From Armatimonadota bacterium (GTDB lineage Bacteria > Armatimonadota > UBA5829): a stretch of DNA of 64,000 nt. The notes beneath the pieces are model-generated. The model was not told the origin of the DNA. It searched no databases and worked only from the letters and a program-made list of their open reading frames with translations. The first letter of the stretch is position 1; the number at the start of each line of letters is the position of its first letter. This document shows positions 55,575 to 64,000 of this stretch, in pieces. The stretch spans positions 33,576 to 97,575 of the forward strand of contig JBDKUO010000065.1 of the NCBI GenBank assembly GCA_039679645.1, given 5' to 3'. The translations under genes and the position numbers were made by a program.

Positions 55575-55778
55575 ATGAACGACAAACTGACGGTATCGGT
55601 AGTTGAGGCCGGTAGAATGCTGGGAGTAGGTAGATGCACAGCGTTCCGACTTGCAAAGGCGGGAACTATTCCTACATTACGGTTGGGCAAAAAACTGCGT
55701 GTGTCAGTACCAGCATTGAATGCAATGTTGATGAAGGCGGGAATACCCGCGGGTATCGGAGGTGATTCAAATGCGTAG
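55575..55778 (+). CDS. excisionase-like helix-turn-helix protein
   Basis: This 67-residue protein has a MerR-like winged helix of the excisionase/HTH_17 type: TVSVVEAGRMLGVGRCTAFRLAKAGTIPTLRLGKKLRVSVPALNAML. In integrative elements such proteins act as excisionases or as activators of the replication genes. GGAGG lies seven bases before the ATG. Its stop overlaps the start of the next gene by eight bases. Confidence 0.85.
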   Translation: MNDKLTVSVVEAGRMLGVGRCTAFRLAKAGTIPTLRLGKKLRVSVPALNAMLMKAGIPAGIGGDSNA

Positions 55779-56250
55779 AGGGTATGGTGTGTCCGGTGGA
55801 AGGTTTGCAGGCCGCCCCACCGGACAGTATTACGCTGATTTTCACAGCGCTCTCATGCGCAAATGTTACCCCAAATCTGACCGGGCGTCAACTGGCACGC
55901 CGGTCATCATAAAAACCCCGCAGGGTAATAGGTTTGCCGGACAGGTTCAGGCAATCAATGGCATCCCTGTATTTGTGAAACACGTAGTTGTCTCAAAACA
56001 TCTGCAGCGCAATATGGATGCCTGGGGAATCGATTCCCGCGTGTTGGACTTGCTTGAACAACGCAGTGTATTGCGCATCCGGGTCATAACCGACAAAGGT
56101 GAGGTTTACGACACATCTATGGATGTGTTTTATGACCATGGAATCATCTGCGACTTCGGATATGGTTCGCAGGTTTTCTTGCCGCGTCGATATTGGCTCC
56201 GGGGTAAAATTAACAAGTTCGGCGGTTCGGGGGAAGGCTATGGCAGTTAA
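55771..56250 (+). CDS. hypothetical protein
   Basis: This 159-residue soluble protein is not recognised. It begins MRRGYGVSGGRFAGRPTGQYY, is basic, and has the beta-rich segments VIIKTPQGNRFAGQVQAINGIPVFVKHVVV and VLRIRVITDKGEVYDTSMDVFY. The GGAGG eight bases upstream selects ATG 55771. It overlaps the excisionase-like gene at one end and the primase gene at the other, so it belongs to the replication operon. Confidence 0.6.
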   Translation: MRRGYGVSGGRFAGRPTGQYYADFHSALMRKCYPKSDRASTGTPVIIKTPQGNRFAGQVQAINGIPVFVKHVVVSKHLQRNMDAWGIDSRVLDLLEQRSVLRIRVITDKGEVYDTSMDVFYDHGIICDFGYGSQVFLPRRYWLRGKINKFGGSGEGYGS

Positions 56251-58690
56251 TCCTACCGAACTGGTATTATCCCGACTTCAGAACGTCAAACAGGTCACGG
56301 GCGGATATTCCGCCCGCTGTCCTGCGCACGATGATAAAATCTCATCGCTGAGCATATCCGAGGGTGATGATGGCCGGTGTCTGATTCACTGCCACGCGGG
56401 GTGTGACACGGATTGCATCCTGTCGGCAATAGGGCTGAAGCTCAAAGACCTTTATCCACCCAAGCAAGGTGCACCAATCACGAACAGGGCGACAATTGAG
56501 CGGGTTTATCCTTATGTCGATGAGAATGGAACCGTGCTCTATGAGGTCGTGAGATACAAACCCAAGGGCTTCAAACAGCGTGTTCCGAATGGCTCAGGCG
56601 GTTATTCGTGGTCTATGAAAGGCGTCACGCGCGTTCTATATCAACTGCCTGCAATCAAGACTGCTATTGAGCACAACGCGGTTATATTCATTGTCGAAGG
56701 CGAGAAGGACGTTCACAACATGCACGACAGGCTCAACCTGCCTGCAACGTGCAATGTAGGCGGTGCTGGTAAGTGGCAATTGTCATATTCCAAGGCCCTT
56801 ACCGCCGCGGATGTGGTCATACTGCCTGATAACGATAAGCCAGGCCGTGAACACGCCGAACATGTTGCCCAGGCTCTCCAGGGCTACGCAAAGTCTGTGC
56901 GTGTGTTAGAACTACCGGGGTTGACGGAAAAAGGCGATGTGTCGGACTGGATAGCTGCAGGCGGGACACGTGAAGAGCTTGTCGGCCTGGCTGATTCCTG
57001 CCCTCAGTGGGAACCCAGACCGCCGGAAACCCAACAGAGCACGGATACGTGTGATACAGACCCGTTTGACCTACGTCTTACCGATGCAGGCAACGCCCGC
57101 GCATTGGTAGGCAAACACGGGGAGAACATCCGTTTCGACCACGACTCAGGGCAATGGCTGATGTGGACTGGCACACATTGGGAAACGGACCGGCTTTGCA
57201 CTATTAATCGTTTTGCTGAAGAGACTATCCGGGGTATGTATGACGAGCTATCTAAACTCGGCGATAAGCAGGCCGAAAAGATGCTCAGGCATATTCGGGC
57301 GAATCTTTCCAAATCCAGGCTTGACGCAATGGTAGACCTTGCAGGCAAACAAGAGTCTGTAGCTGTAGATTCCGATATGCTGGATGCTGATAACTGGCTT
57401 CTAAATTGCCGGAACGGTGTTGTAGACCTCAAGACCGGCAGACTGAGGCCGCACAGTCGAGCCGACCTGATGACCAAACTTGTTCCGGTAGACTATGACC
57501 CGGCTGCCATTTGCCCACGGTGGGAGCAGTTTCTATCTGAGGTATTCGATGGTGACGAAGAGCTTATAGCCTATGTCCGGCGTGCAATAGGATACACACT
57601 TACGGGTGACACCTCGGAACAGGTGTTCTTCATGCTTCACGGCAATGGTTCTAACGGCAAGAGCACACTTGTCAATGTCGTGCGTGAGATTATGAATGAC
57701 TACCACGTCAAGACTGCAACCGACACCATTCTTGAGAAAAAGTATGGAAGCGGCATACCCAATGACATAGCTCGACTGCGTGGAGCGCGGTTTGTCTCTG
57801 CTATTGAGGCAAACCCGTCACAAAAACTTGCTGAAGAGCTTGTCAAAGAACTCACGGGCGGTGATGCGGTCACTGCGCGATTTCTCCGGCAAGAGTTTTT
57901 CGACTTCGTGCCCACGTTCAAGCTGTGGCTTGCCTGCAACCACAAGCCGGGCATTGACGGGCAGGACAACGGCATATGGCGGCGTATCAAGCTGATACCG
58001 TTTACTGTCCAGTTCGATGGAGACAGCAAGGACGCAATGCTTCCCGATAAGCTCAGAATGGAATACCCCGGCATTCTTCGATGGATGGTTGAGGGCTGCC
58101 TGCAGTGGCAAACCCGCGGACTGGGAAAGTGCTCAGCAGTAGATGCGGCCACAAACGAATATCGCTCTGACATGGATATCTTGGCAGAGTTTATTGATTC
58201 ATGCTGTGTTCTATCTGATAATGCACAGGTAGCTTCAAGCGAGCTGTATGCTGCATATTCTACGTGGTGCGATGGCAACGGCATTCGTCACCCATATCAA
58301 CAGAAGACCTTTACACAGAGATTGCAGGAACGCGGGTTCAAAAGAGTCAGACGACGCGGTGGAATGCTTTGGCAAGGAGTTGAACTGAATGCCGGAAATG
58401 AAATGACAGAGCCAATTTACATTGATGATGAGGTATCGGGTGTAGGGAGTGTAGGGTGTGTAGGGTTTTCCAGTTCGTCTATAGGAAATGATATATATAG
58501 AAATAAACCCAAAATGCCTACACTCACTACACACCCTACATCATTGAGCGTAAATCAAGCTCAAAACAACGTCACCAAATCGTTTTCCGGCACTGACAGC
58601 GATGACTGGGACTTGTTAATACAAACTTCAACCGACAACGCAAAGCCGGACGGAAACAGCGCGGGTGAATCTGAGGTATTTGTATGGTAA
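56240..58690 (+). CDS. primase-helicase (CHC2-TOPRIM / D5_N / SF3) of integrative element
   Basis: This 816-residue protein has a zinc-finger primase part (RCPAHDDKISSLSIS, then HCHAGC, about 26-55) and a TOPRIM strand (IFIVEGEKDVHNMHDRL; VVILPDNDKPGREHA). A D5_N helical domain follows, then an SF3 helicase with Walker A LHGNGSNGKSTLVN near 467 and the finger FVSAIEANPSQ... FKLWLACNHKPGI. It resembles phage P4-type and plasmid primase proteins. ATG 56240 follows GGGGGAAGG and overlaps the upstream gene by 11 bases. It would start replication of the excised element. Confidence 0.9.
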   Translation: MAVNPTELVLSRLQNVKQVTGGYSARCPAHDDKISSLSISEGDDGRCLIHCHAGCDTDCILSAIGLKLKDLYPPKQGAPITNRATIERVYPYVDENGTVLYEVVRYKPKGFKQRVPNGSGGYSWSMKGVTRVLYQLPAIKTAIEHNAVIFIVEGEKDVHNMHDRLNLPATCNVGGAGKWQLSYSKALTAADVVILPDNDKPGREHAEHVAQALQGYAKSVRVLELPGLTEKGDVSDWIAAGGTREELVGLADSCPQWEPRPPETQQSTDTCDTDPFDLRLTDAGNARALVGKHGENIRFDHDSGQWLMWTGTHWETDRLCTINRFAEETIRGMYDELSKLGDKQAEKMLRHIRANLSKSRLDAMVDLAGKQESVAVDSDMLDADNWLLNCRNGVVDLKTGRLRPHSRADLMTKLVPVDYDPAAICPRWEQFLSEVFDGDEELIAYVRRAIGYTLTGDTSEQVFFMLHGNGSNGKSTLVNVVREIMNDYHVKTATDTILEKKYGSGIPNDIARLRGARFVSAIEANPSQKLAEELVKELTGGDAVTARFLRQEFFDFVPTFKLWLACNHKPGIDGQDNGIWRRIKLIPFTVQFDGDSKDAMLPDKLRMEYPGILRWMVEGCLQWQTRGLGKCSAVDAATNEYRSDMDILAEFIDSCCVLSDNAQVASSELYAAYSTWCDGNGIRHPYQQKTFTQRLQERGFKRVRRRGGMLWQGVELNAGNEMTEPIYIDDEVSGVGSVGCVGFSSSSIGNDIYRNKPKMPTLTTHPTSLSVNQAQNNVTKSFSGTDSDDWDLLIQTSTDNAKPDGNSAGESEVFVW

Positions 58691-59031
58691 CGGAATGTCT
58701 GAAACAACAAGGTGTAAAAATAGCATTACGGGGCAATGGTTTCACAGTCACGCCAAAGTCAGTGGTTACACCCAAGCTGCTGGATTATGTGCGTGCACAC
58801 AAGGCTGATATAATAGCTGAACTTGGCGGAATGGCCGACAGCCCAAACACGTTAAAACCGACAAAGAGCGGTGTTCATACTGTCCATAGTGACCTACATT
58901 ATATTTGTGGCGCATGCGGAAAGAGCGTCACGCTCACGGTCAAGTCCTGCGTTGCATATGAATATACCTGTCCGGCCTGCCGTCATAGTGGAGTCCTGCC
59001 GCAAAACGAGTATCATATGAGGCAAGGTTGA
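58684..59031 (+). CDS. small protein with TubC-like N-terminal domain and zinc ribbon
   Basis: This 115-residue protein has an N-terminal helical domain (CLKQQGVKIALRGNGFTV, TPKLLDYVRAHKADIIAEL) resembling the TubC_N docking fold often seen in element-encoded proteins. The C-terminal zinc ribbon has CGACGK and CPAC (Cys x2 Cys pairs). GAGG lies seven bases before ATG 58684, which overlaps the primase stop by seven bases. It may recruit the primase or bind DNA; the role is unknown. Confidence 0.7.
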   Translation: MVTECLKQQGVKIALRGNGFTVTPKSVVTPKLLDYVRAHKADIIAELGGMADSPNTLKPTKSGVHTVHSDLHYICGACGKSVTLTVKSCVAYEYTCPACRHSGVLPQNEYHMRQG

Positions 59032-59068
59032 ACCTGCTTCAAATGCTGTTGCTTGTGATATACTGAAA

Positions 59069-59206
59069 CTTACCCGGCATTGTGCGCCTGCTTTCGGGGC
59101 AGGTCGTTTTGGACGTATAGCACAGGGTCGGGTAAGCCTTTGTAACCAGCGCCAAAGACGAACCCGGCCATTCCCATACCAACAGGACCATTGCGATTGC
59201 TGGCAA
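59069..59206 (+). ncRNA. candidate structured RNA
   Basis: CTTACCCG (59069-59076) pairs perfectly with CGGGTAAG (59129-59136). Inside, TGTGC (59081-59085) pairs with GCACA (59120-59124), and CCTGC (59087-59091) with GCAGG (59099-59103). Further stems are CTTTG/CAAAG (59138/59153) and TTGC/GCAA (59191/59203). The nested stems of 5-8 pairs suggest an expressed RNA; no family is recognised. Confidence 0.45.
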
Positions 59207-59275
59207 CGAAGACGCCGCATGATATCAGGTAAAGAACTCTAAAGGTTTTTTATTGCTGAGTGTTGAATGATTGCA

Positions 59276-59291
59276 TGTATGCTTGCATACA
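59276..59291. promoter_or_regulatory. palindromic operator candidate before mod
   Basis: TGTATGC-TT-GCATACA is a perfect 16-base inverted repeat that covers the likely -10 box (CATACA, 59286-59291) of a promoter whose -35 is TTGAAT at 59263-59268 (17-base spacer). Position and symmetry fit a repressor site. Confidence 0.5.
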
Positions 59292-59332
59292 CTCTCCTCT
59301 TGACCTGCGTAGATTTTCATTTAGGGGTTATT

Positions 59333-61461
59333 ATGCTAGAACTTTCAGAAAATGAAATACGAGACATAGTCAGATACCTTGAGGCGAAAAAGCCCCTGCC
59401 GGACAAATACAGGTTTTTGCTTTTTGAGGATAAGCGCGAAGTGGAGCTTGTCTGGAACGGCAAGACCGATGATATATGCAATGTGGTTCTTCCGTTTCAG
59501 ATAATTGAGCAGGTCGATGAGCCCCGCGCTGAGGCTGATACGACGCTTCAGGGAACCTTTAACTTTGGTCTGGATTCCAGGGGCGGCAGCTTAAGGGCTG
59601 GACAAACAAGCTGATATGGGGCGATAACAAGCTTATTCTATCCAGCCTGAAGAATGGCCCGCTTCGCCAGGAGATTGAGGATAACGGCGGCATAAAGCTC
59701 ATATACATTGACCCTCCGTTTGATGTGGGCGCTGATTTCTCTATGAATATTGAGATTGGCGATGAGCAGTTCACCAAGCAGCCGTCTGTGTTGGAAGAGC
59801 TTGCTTATAGGGATACATGGGGCAGAGGCACTGATAGCTTCATAGCTATGATATATGAGCGCCTGTCTCTTATGCGTGATTTGCTCGCCGATGACGGGAG
59901 TATATATGTACATTGCGATTGGCGTGTTAGCGCATATATCCGTTTGATTATGGACCATATTTTCGGACGGAATTCATTTAGAAATGAGATAGTCTGGCAT
60001 TATCGCCGGTGGCCTGCAAAGTCACCAATGTTCCAGAGAAGCCATGATTCCATATATTGGTTTGGCAAAAACGAAAAAACAATTTGGAATCAGCAGTATC
60101 AAGAATTGTCAGAGGCAACACTCAAGCGTTTTGGAGGAAAAAGAGTAAAAGGGGAGACGACTAAGGAGGTTTTGGATGAGGATTCCGCTGGAGCACCGAT
60201 GCGCGATGTATGGGATATCAGGCACGTTCTTGGTGCAAATCCAGAAAACATTGATTATCCCACTCAAAAGCCCGAAGCACTTCTCGAACGCATCATAAAG
60301 GCCTCCTCTAATGCTGGTGACATAGTAGCAGACTTCTTTTGCGGCTCAGGCACAACGCTTTCAGTAGCTGAAAAACTCGGAAGAAAATGGATAGGCTCAG
60401 ACCTCGGGAAGTTCGCAATCCACACTACCCGCAAGCGCATGATAGACGTTCAGCGCCAGATGAAGAATGACGGCAAAGACTACCGCGCCTTTGAAATCCT
60501 GAACCTCGGCAAGTATGAGAGGCAGCACTATATCGGCGTAAATATGAACCTCAGAGACGAGGAAAAGCAGAAGCAGCTTGCGCAAAAAGAAAAGGACTTC
60601 GTGGAGCTTATTCTCCGCGCATATAAGGCCGATTCCACAGACGGCTTCAGGACTTTCCACGGCAAGAAAAACGCCAGAATGGTAGCCGTAGGGCCAATCA
60701 ACCTGCCCGTTACCCGCGCATATGTGGATGAAGTCATCAAAGAATGCCTGGACAAGCAGATTACAAAGGTGGATATACTCGCCTTTGAGTTCGAGATGGG
60801 TCTGTTCCCCAACGTTCAGGAAGACGCCAAGGGCAGAGGCATAGACCTAGCGCTGAAGTATATTCCCCGTGAAGTGTTCGACAAGCGCGCAGTTGAAAAG
60901 AACCAGGTGGTCTTCCACGATGTTTCATATATCGAAGTGAAGCCGCACGTGAAAGGCACATCGGTTGCAGTGGAGCTTACCGACTTCTCCGTCTACTACA
61001 ACCAAGACACTATCGCCAATGCCGAAACCGGCTTGAAAGACGGCGGCAGCAAGATTGTGGTGGAGAACGGCAAAATCATAAAGATAGGCAGAAGCAAGGA
61101 AGGCATCACGACTCGTGAGCTTCTGACAAAAAAATGGACTGACTGGATTGACTACTGGGCTGTCGATTTCGATTTTGAGAGCAAGAAGGAAATCATCACC
61201 ATTAAGAAACAGGAATCCGCGCAGATAAAGCTGGACGGCAACCTTGACCAGCCACAGATTCCAATGCCCATGTATGAGCAGTTCTGGACGGGCGATTATG
61301 TGTTTGAGAATGAGTGGCAATCATTCCGCACCCGCAAAGACAGGACACTCGAACTAAAGAGCGTCTATCACGAATGCACAAAGGGACCTAGAAAGATAGC
61401 CGTGAAGGTGGTCGATATCTTCGGCAATGACACGATGAAAGTCATTTCAATCACAATCTAA
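59333..61461 (+). pseudogene. type III restriction-modification methyltransferase Mod, frameshifted
   Basis: This is a beta-class adenine-N6 methyltransferase of about 709 residues if repaired. The first frame (59333-59614) encodes the N-terminal part (KYRFLLFEDKREVELVWNGK). The second frame carries [14 protein letters not shown], then DPPF at 59710-59721, and FFCGSGTT, and runs to 61461. The change of frame is at about 59593-59596, where TTAAGGGCTGG lacks one base compared with TTAAAGGGCTGG, which would read LKGW. Translation from later starts would lose DPPF, so no normal enzyme is expected. AGGGG precedes ATG 59333. An assembly error is possible. Confidence 0.85.
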
Positions 61462-61475
61462 GGGCGGAAGCGACT

Positions 61476-63884
61476 ATGGCACTGCATCCCAATTTTCCAA
61501 AATCACCATATGAAATAATCGACCCGGATATTCGTTGGTTTCCTGCTGATGAAGCTCTGCGTGAAAAGGACTATGGAAAACTTCTTCCGCCTCTTGTTGC
61601 TGTTCTGCGCAAGAAGGTAAAGGAGTGGCGGGATGCAGGATATGACGGCGCAAGTGATACCAGCCGTGCTCTTCTCAAGTGGTGGTTCCAGACCGAGCAT
61701 TTTATCCCGCAAAGCGACGGCTCTACGTTTGAGTTCAAATACTACTTTGCCCAAAGGGAAGCAGTTGAGACTGTCATTTATCTATACGAGGTCGCCAAGG
61801 CCAAGGATAAGTATGACCTGCTTCGATATGATAGCTCAGAAGCTGTGTCGGCTGGTATGTTCTCTGAGTCTTGGCGGCGATATGTCATAAAAATGGCAAC
61901 GGGAAGCGGGAAGACCAAAGTCCTGAGCCTGATACTTGCATGGAGCTTCTTCCATAAGCTATATGAAGACGATTCGACTCTTGCAAGAAACTTCCTGGTT
62001 ATAACGCCCAACATTATTGTCCTGGACAGGATAAGAGCCGACTTCGACGGGCTGAAGATATTCTTTCAAGACCCTATCCTACCCGATGACGGATACCATG
62101 ACAAAGACTGGCATCAAGATTTTCAGCTTACTCTGCATATTCAAGATGATATAGGGGTTGTCAGAAAGACAGGCAATATCTTCTTGACTAATATTCACAG
62201 GGTCTATGACAAAGGAAACGGCGGCCCGTCATTTGACGATGATGACACGACAGATTATTTTCTTGGCTGCCGACCTGTCGGGGCAACAAATGACTCTGTT
62301 GTAGACCTGAGGGATATTGTCAGAGATATAGATGAACTCGTGGTCTTAAATGATGAGGCGCATCATATCCACGATGAAAAGCTGGCATGGTTTACGTCGA
62401 TACAGGACATCCATAACCGCCTGAAAATGAAAGGCGCTGAGCTTTCCCTTCAACTGGATGTTACGGCGACGCCAAGACACAACAATGGCGCAATCTTCGT
62501 GCAAACTGTCTCTGATTATCCGCTGGTGGAAGCAATCTACCAGGACATTGTCAAACACCCGGTTCTTCCAGACTCCGCGAGTAGGAGCAAGCTTCAAGAG
62601 AGGCAGACCTCCAGGTATGTCGAGAAGTATCAGGACTATATACATCTGGGTTATCTTGAGTGGAAGAAAGTCTATGACGAGCTAATCAAGGACGGCAAGA
62701 AGGCCATTCTGTTTGTCATGACCGATGACACGAGGAACTGCGATGAAGTCGCGAGTTATCTTGAAAGCACATATCAGGAATTTCAAAATGCGGTGCTGAC
62801 AATACATACTAAGAACAATGGCGAAATCTCGGAGTCAAGCTCCGGCAAAAGCAAGGAAGAACTGGAAGTCCTCAGAAAAGCCGCCAACGAAATAGACGAC
62901 CCGAACAAACCCTATAAGGTCATTGTCTCCGTTCTTATGCTCAAAGAGGGCTGGGATGTTCGGAACGTAACCACAATCGTAGGCTTGAGAGCCTACAGCG
63001 CAAAGAGCAACATTCTTCCCGAACAGACTCTTGGGCGAGGTCTTCGGCGCATGTATCGTGGGGAGGACATTGAGGAATACGTGAGTATTGTCGGCACTGA
63101 TGCTTTTATGGATTTTGTTGAGTCCATTCAGTCTGAAGGTGTCGAACTCGAACGCAGGGAGATGGGCGGAGGTTCAAAGCCGAAAGCTCCTTTGATTGTT
63201 GAAATCGATAGAGAGAATGTTGTCAAAGACATAAGCAGGCTGGATATTCAGATTCCTGTGCTTTCGCCTAGAGTCTATCGGGAGTACAAAAACCTTTCTG
63301 ATTTGGAGACATCGGCAATTAGTCAAATGAAGCAGCCAGTTAAAGCATTCTCCGAGGATGAAAAGCGTGAAATCATCTTCCGCTATATAGTAAATGACAG
63401 CGACAGCAATGAAACCATCCATCACAAAACGGAACTGGATACTGAGCTTGTCCCTGACTACCAGAGCGTCATTGGATACTTTACTCAGGTTATAATGAAA
63501 GAACTCAGGCTTGTGAGCGGGTATGACGTCCTTTATGGCAAAGTTAAAGAATTCATTAGATGCAATTTATTTGAAACTGAAGTCGATTTAGAAGACCTAA
63601 ACTTGCTTAGGAACCTTTCCGAGCCAGAGGTAACAAAAACCATAATAGAGGGCTTCAAGAAGCAGATAAACGCTTTGACTGTGTTGGACAAAGGCGAAGC
63701 GGAAATTCGGGACTATATAAAAATCAGCAAATGCCGACCATTTGTAGCGAAAGACCAAGGTTATGTCGTGCCGAAAAAGTCCGCTTTCAACAAGATTATC
63801 GGCGACAGCCATTTCGAGCTTGTCTTCGCTCATTTTCTTGAAAACAAGTGCGATGATATCGAGTCTTACATAAAGAGTCAGTAA
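61476..63884 (+). CDS. type III restriction enzyme Res subunit, C-terminally truncated
   Basis: This 802-residue protein has an SF2 helicase core: KMATGSGKTKVL (Walker A), VVLNDEAHHIHDE (DEAH-like box), LDVTATPRH, SVLMLKEGWDVRNV and QTLGRGLRR. Family members usually continue after the segment like SHFELVFAHFLENKCDDIESYIK into a nuclease domain with a PDF ... ETKG-type motif, but here translation stops four codons later (SQ-stop). The lost nuclease part would leave only the ATP-dependent translocase. It is 14 bases downstream of mod. The stop abuts a hairpin array at 63885. Confidence 0.88.
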   Translation: MALHPNFPKSPYEIIDPDIRWFPADEALREKDYGKLLPPLVAVLRKKVKEWRDAGYDGASDTSRALLKWWFQTEHFIPQSDGSTFEFKYYFAQREAVETVIYLYEVAKAKDKYDLLRYDSSEAVSAGMFSESWRRYVIKMATGSGKTKVLSLILAWSFFHKLYEDDSTLARNFLVITPNIIVLDRIRADFDGLKIFFQDPILPDDGYHDKDWHQDFQLTLHIQDDIGVVRKTGNIFLTNIHRVYDKGNGGPSFDDDDTTDYFLGCRPVGATNDSVVDLRDIVRDIDELVVLNDEAHHIHDEKLAWFTSIQDIHNRLKMKGAELSLQLDVTATPRHNNGAIFVQTVSDYPLVEAIYQDIVKHPVLPDSASRSKLQERQTSRYVEKYQDYIHLGYLEWKKVYDELIKDGKKAILFVMTDDTRNCDEVASYLESTYQEFQNAVLTIHTKNNGEISESSSGKSKEELEVLRKAANEIDDPNKPYKVIVSVLMLKEGWDVRNVTTIVGLRAYSAKSNILPEQTLGRGLRRMYRGEDIEEYVSIVGTDAFMDFVESIQSEGVELERREMGGGSKPKAPLIVEIDRENVVKDISRLDIQIPVLSPRVYREYKNLSDLETSAISQMKQPVKAFSEDEKREIIFRYIVNDSDSNETIHHKTELDTELVPDYQSVIGYFTQVIMKELRLVSGYDVLYGKVKEFIRCNLFETEVDLEDLNLLRNLSEPEVTKTIIEGFKKQINALTVLDKGEAEIRDYIKISKCRPFVAKDQGYVVPKKSAFNKIIGDSHFELVFAHFLENKCDDIESYIKSQ

Positions 63885-63988
63885 CCTCCGGCAAAGCCGG
63901 AGGCTTGGAATATAGGAACCGCTCAAAGCGGTTATCTGTTCGTCATTTATGAGCCGCCCAAGGCGGCATCAACATAGCTTGAGTTGAT
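63885..63988. repeat. array of four hairpins, possible end of IS200/IS605-type element
   Basis: Four hairpins in 104 bases: CCTCCGGC-aaa-GCCGGAGG (63885-63903), AACCGCT-caa-AGCGGTT (63917-63933), GCCGCC-caa-GGCGGC (63953-63967) and ATCAAC-9-GTTGAT (63968-63988). The first three share three-base loops ending AA. Arrays of this kind are seen at ends or leaders of single-strand transposons. TTAC, a known target of some such elements, lies at 63866-63869. No transposase is inside the window. Confidence 0.45.
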
Positions 63989-64000
63989 CGATTCTCTTGT

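Larger units (their letters stand above)
59032..59332 (+). other. non-coding region with candidate RNA and promoters
   Basis: No gene is seen here. A TGTGATATACT extended -10 lies at 59055-59064. A folded segment follows (59069-59210), then a TTGAAT / CATACA promoter candidate (59263-59291) for the downstream mod gene and a 16-base palindrome over its -10 box. Confidence 0.55.
53172..64000. mobile_element. integrative element at tRNA 3' end (left part)
   Basis: It begins at a tRNA gene, followed by a tyrosine recombinase, an excisionase-like HTH gene, a primase-helicase with zinc finger, TOPRIM and SF3 parts, orphan small genes, and a type III restriction-modification pair. No structural phage or conjugation genes are seen. 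The layout fits a phage satellite or plasmid-like integrative element. The right attachment copy was not found, so the element runs past the window. Confidence 0.75.

Noticed and set aside
59725..61461. Reading mod as an intact gene starting at GTG 59725
   Set aside because: This start has no Shine-Dalgarno sequence, and DPPF lies just upstream in the same frame, so the real gene is longer and broken.

Overview
The window looks like a chromosomal segment of a Gram-negative-type, heterotrophic bacterium from a little-cultured lineage. Armatimonadota (or a neighbour with similar genome style) is my best guess. The reasons are PEP-CTERM anchored proteins with little else recognisable, a DUF1559-type pseudopilin with the H-X9-DG tail, a TIGR03790-like protein, a BNR_4 secreted protein beside a heparinase II/III, and many SD-led non-ATG starts. 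This is inference from gene style, not from a phylogenetic marker.

Region 1 (1-10.4 kb) is a uronic-acid polysaccharide utilisation locus. It has a sugar isomerase-like TIM barrel, a Gfo/Idh/MocA oxidoreductase, a sodium:solute symporter, a secreted BNR_4 propeller protein, an AraC regulator, and a convergent operon kdgA-kdgK-heparinase II/III. Secreted lyases would release unsaturated uronates, the symporter could import them, and KDG kinase plus KDPG aldolase would deliver pyruvate and glyceraldehyde-3-phosphate.

Region 2 (10.7-18.3 kb) is mixed: a PEP-CTERM protein, an initiator tRNA with its own promoter and terminator, a Spy-like protein, a BON protein, an M48 protease, a secretin-N-like protein, and an mtnP-like / dapA-like / membrane-protein operon. 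Region 3 (18.4-27.7 kb) holds STAS - glycosyltransferase - alpha/alpha-barrel genes, an APC permease, a lone receiver, AmrS, and a large GGDEF / degenerate receiver / HD-GYP protein. Region 4 (27.7-46.6 kb) holds a TIM-barrel glycosidase-like protein with a pseudopilin, a nuclease-family gene, rho, hpt-guaA, a permuted ATP-grasp-like gene with a lysine 2,3-aminomutase relative and a three-cysteine ferredoxin, two PEP-CTERM proteins, a TIGR03790 protein, a GH38 mannosidase, DUF3866 and an M20 peptidase.

Region 5 (46.7-53.0 kb) is one overlapping minus-strand operon ccmA-ccmB-ccmC-ccmE-ccmF-(precorrin-2 dehydrogenase)-hemA. It joins cytochrome c maturation to tetrapyrrole synthesis, and its CcmE has the CxxxY variant.

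Region 6 (53.1-64.0 kb) is an integrative element beside a CAT-anticodon tRNA gene. It holds a tyrosine recombinase, an excisionase-like HTH protein, a primase-helicase, small orphan genes, a candidate structured RNA, and a type III restriction-modification pair. The mod gene has a one-base frameshift just before its catalytic DPPF motif. The res gene stops before its expected nuclease domain, immediately against an array of four hairpins that resembles the end of an IS200/IS605-type element. The right end of the integrative element is outside the window.
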